From Roseovarius nitratireducens (GTDB taxonomy: Bacteria > Pseudomonadota > Alphaproteobacteria > Rhodobacterales > Rhodobacteraceae): a stretch of DNA of 60,856 nucleotides. The notes under the pieces were generated by a model. It was not told the origin of the DNA. It saw nothing but the letters and a program-made list of their open reading frames with translations, and did no database searches. The DNA is taken from the NCBI RefSeq assembly GCF_002925845.1, contig NZ_PDNI01000037.1, positions 1 to 60,856 of the forward strand. Reading direction: 5' to 3'. The position numbers were made by a program, and so were the translations under genes. Within the stretch, counting starts at the first letter, position 1. Each line of letters begins with the position of its first letter. Below are positions 60,572-60,856 of this stretch, piece by piece.

Positions 60572-60574
60572 TCC

Positions 60575-60856
60575 TTAGGTGTTCAGTCCCGGCATCTGGT
60601 GGATCGGGTCGAGGATGAATCGATCCGGCTCTGAGGTCCAGACCTTGCAGATATATTCATATGGTGTGAGGCCACCGAGGGTCTTGAGACGCCGGGCGAA
60701 ATTGTAGGCTGCCATGAAGTCTATGAGATGTGTGCGCAGCTGATCGTGGCTGTCATAGTGGAAGCGCTTGACCGTCGCGTCCTTGATCGTCCGATTCATC
60801 CTCTCGACCTGGCCGTCCCTCGGGAAAACAGTCCCCCGGACTGTTTTCTGATCCTC
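60575..60856 (-). mobile_element. IS481-family transposase C-terminal part, running off the window
   Basis: The minus-strand frame reads GQVERMNRTIKDATVKRFHY, DQLRTHLIDFMAAYNFARRL and TLGGLTPYEYICKVWTSEPD to a stop at 60575, the C-terminus of IS481-family transposases with the final DDE Glu region (QVERMNRT). The usual P-W-T-N before GQVER is replaced by sequence of a palindromic repeat, so the frame, although open, is disrupted. The start lies beyond the window. Confidence 0.8.
60825..60847. repeat. Palindrome AAAACAGTCC-CCC-GGACTGTTTT
   Basis: A perfect 10-bp inverted repeat with a 3-base centre, lying inside the IS481 transposase frame where the conserved protein sequence breaks off. It looks like a small inserted repeat rather than part of the transposase gene. 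Confidence 0.6.

Noticed and set aside
1-60856. CRISPR array, rRNA operon, replication origin or prophage
   Set aside because: No regularly spaced direct repeats with unique spacers, no rRNA sequence, no DnaA-box cluster or partition genes, and no phage structural genes were seen.

Overview
The window is a high-GC alphaproteobacterial chromosome segment, most likely from the Rhodobacterales (Roseobacter group). The gene order SPOR lipoprotein - dac - tmk - holB - TatD - MBL hydrolase and the order hom - glpX - recJ are typical of that order, and the methylated-amine genes on the right are typical of marine roseobacters. These assignments come from protein motifs and gene order read by eye; no database search was run.

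Left, 1-22 kb: mostly core genome. A zinc alcohol dehydrogenase and an enolase-superfamily dehydratase stand first, bracketed by a duplicated terminator block. A minus-strand operon follows (SPOR lipoprotein, D,D-carboxypeptidase, thymidylate kinase, DNA polymerase III delta prime, TatD nuclease, MBL hydrolase, AEC permease). Then come tRNA-Ser(UGA), an AT-rich insert with a rhomboid protease, a TetR regulator with a clear operator, a small lipoprotein, hom, glpX, recJ, tRNA-Glu(UUC) with a decayed integrase beside it, and an RND efflux pair.

Middle, 22.4-43 kb: a DUF2478 gene, a pile of IS remnants (IS21-like end, IS5 relic, truncated MFS gene, a complete-looking IS3 element whose transposase has lost a catalytic Asp), and then an N-methylglutamate (NMG) pathway locus. 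That locus holds an XRE-cupin regulator, mgsABC (N-methylglutamate synthase), gmaS (gamma-glutamylmethylamide synthetase), three small membrane proteins plus an APC permease, a Usp protein, two uncharacterised proteins, and mgdABCD (N-methylglutamate dehydrogenase, sarcosine-oxidase-like) between two GlxA/AraC-type regulators. Together these would take up monomethylamine, load it onto glutamate, and release ammonium and a C1 unit. A decayed IS21 element closes the locus and supplies the stop codon of the second GlxA-type gene.

Right, 43-60 kb: a second accessory locus. A plus-strand pair (small cupin and class III aminotransferase) faces a long minus-strand operon: Tat-exported binding protein, two permeases and an ATPase of spermidine/putrescine type, a BetI-like TetR regulator, three tandem paralogues of the trimethylamine-dehydrogenase flavoprotein family, a ferritin-like protein, a tiny CxxC membrane protein, a DUF6614-like protein, a bicupin and a ruined methyltransferase. 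A palindrome TTGAAT-N4-ATTCAA occurs twice before the cupin and once before the binding protein, so one regulator probably controls both arms. The three flavoproteins keep the FMN-linking Cys and the 4Fe-4S cysteines but differ from one another and from true trimethylamine dehydrogenase in the substrate pocket. This is the best candidate here for an undescribed catabolic system for N-methylated compounds. An OrdL-type oxidoreductase, a broken second one, and nested IS3/IS481 fragments end the window.
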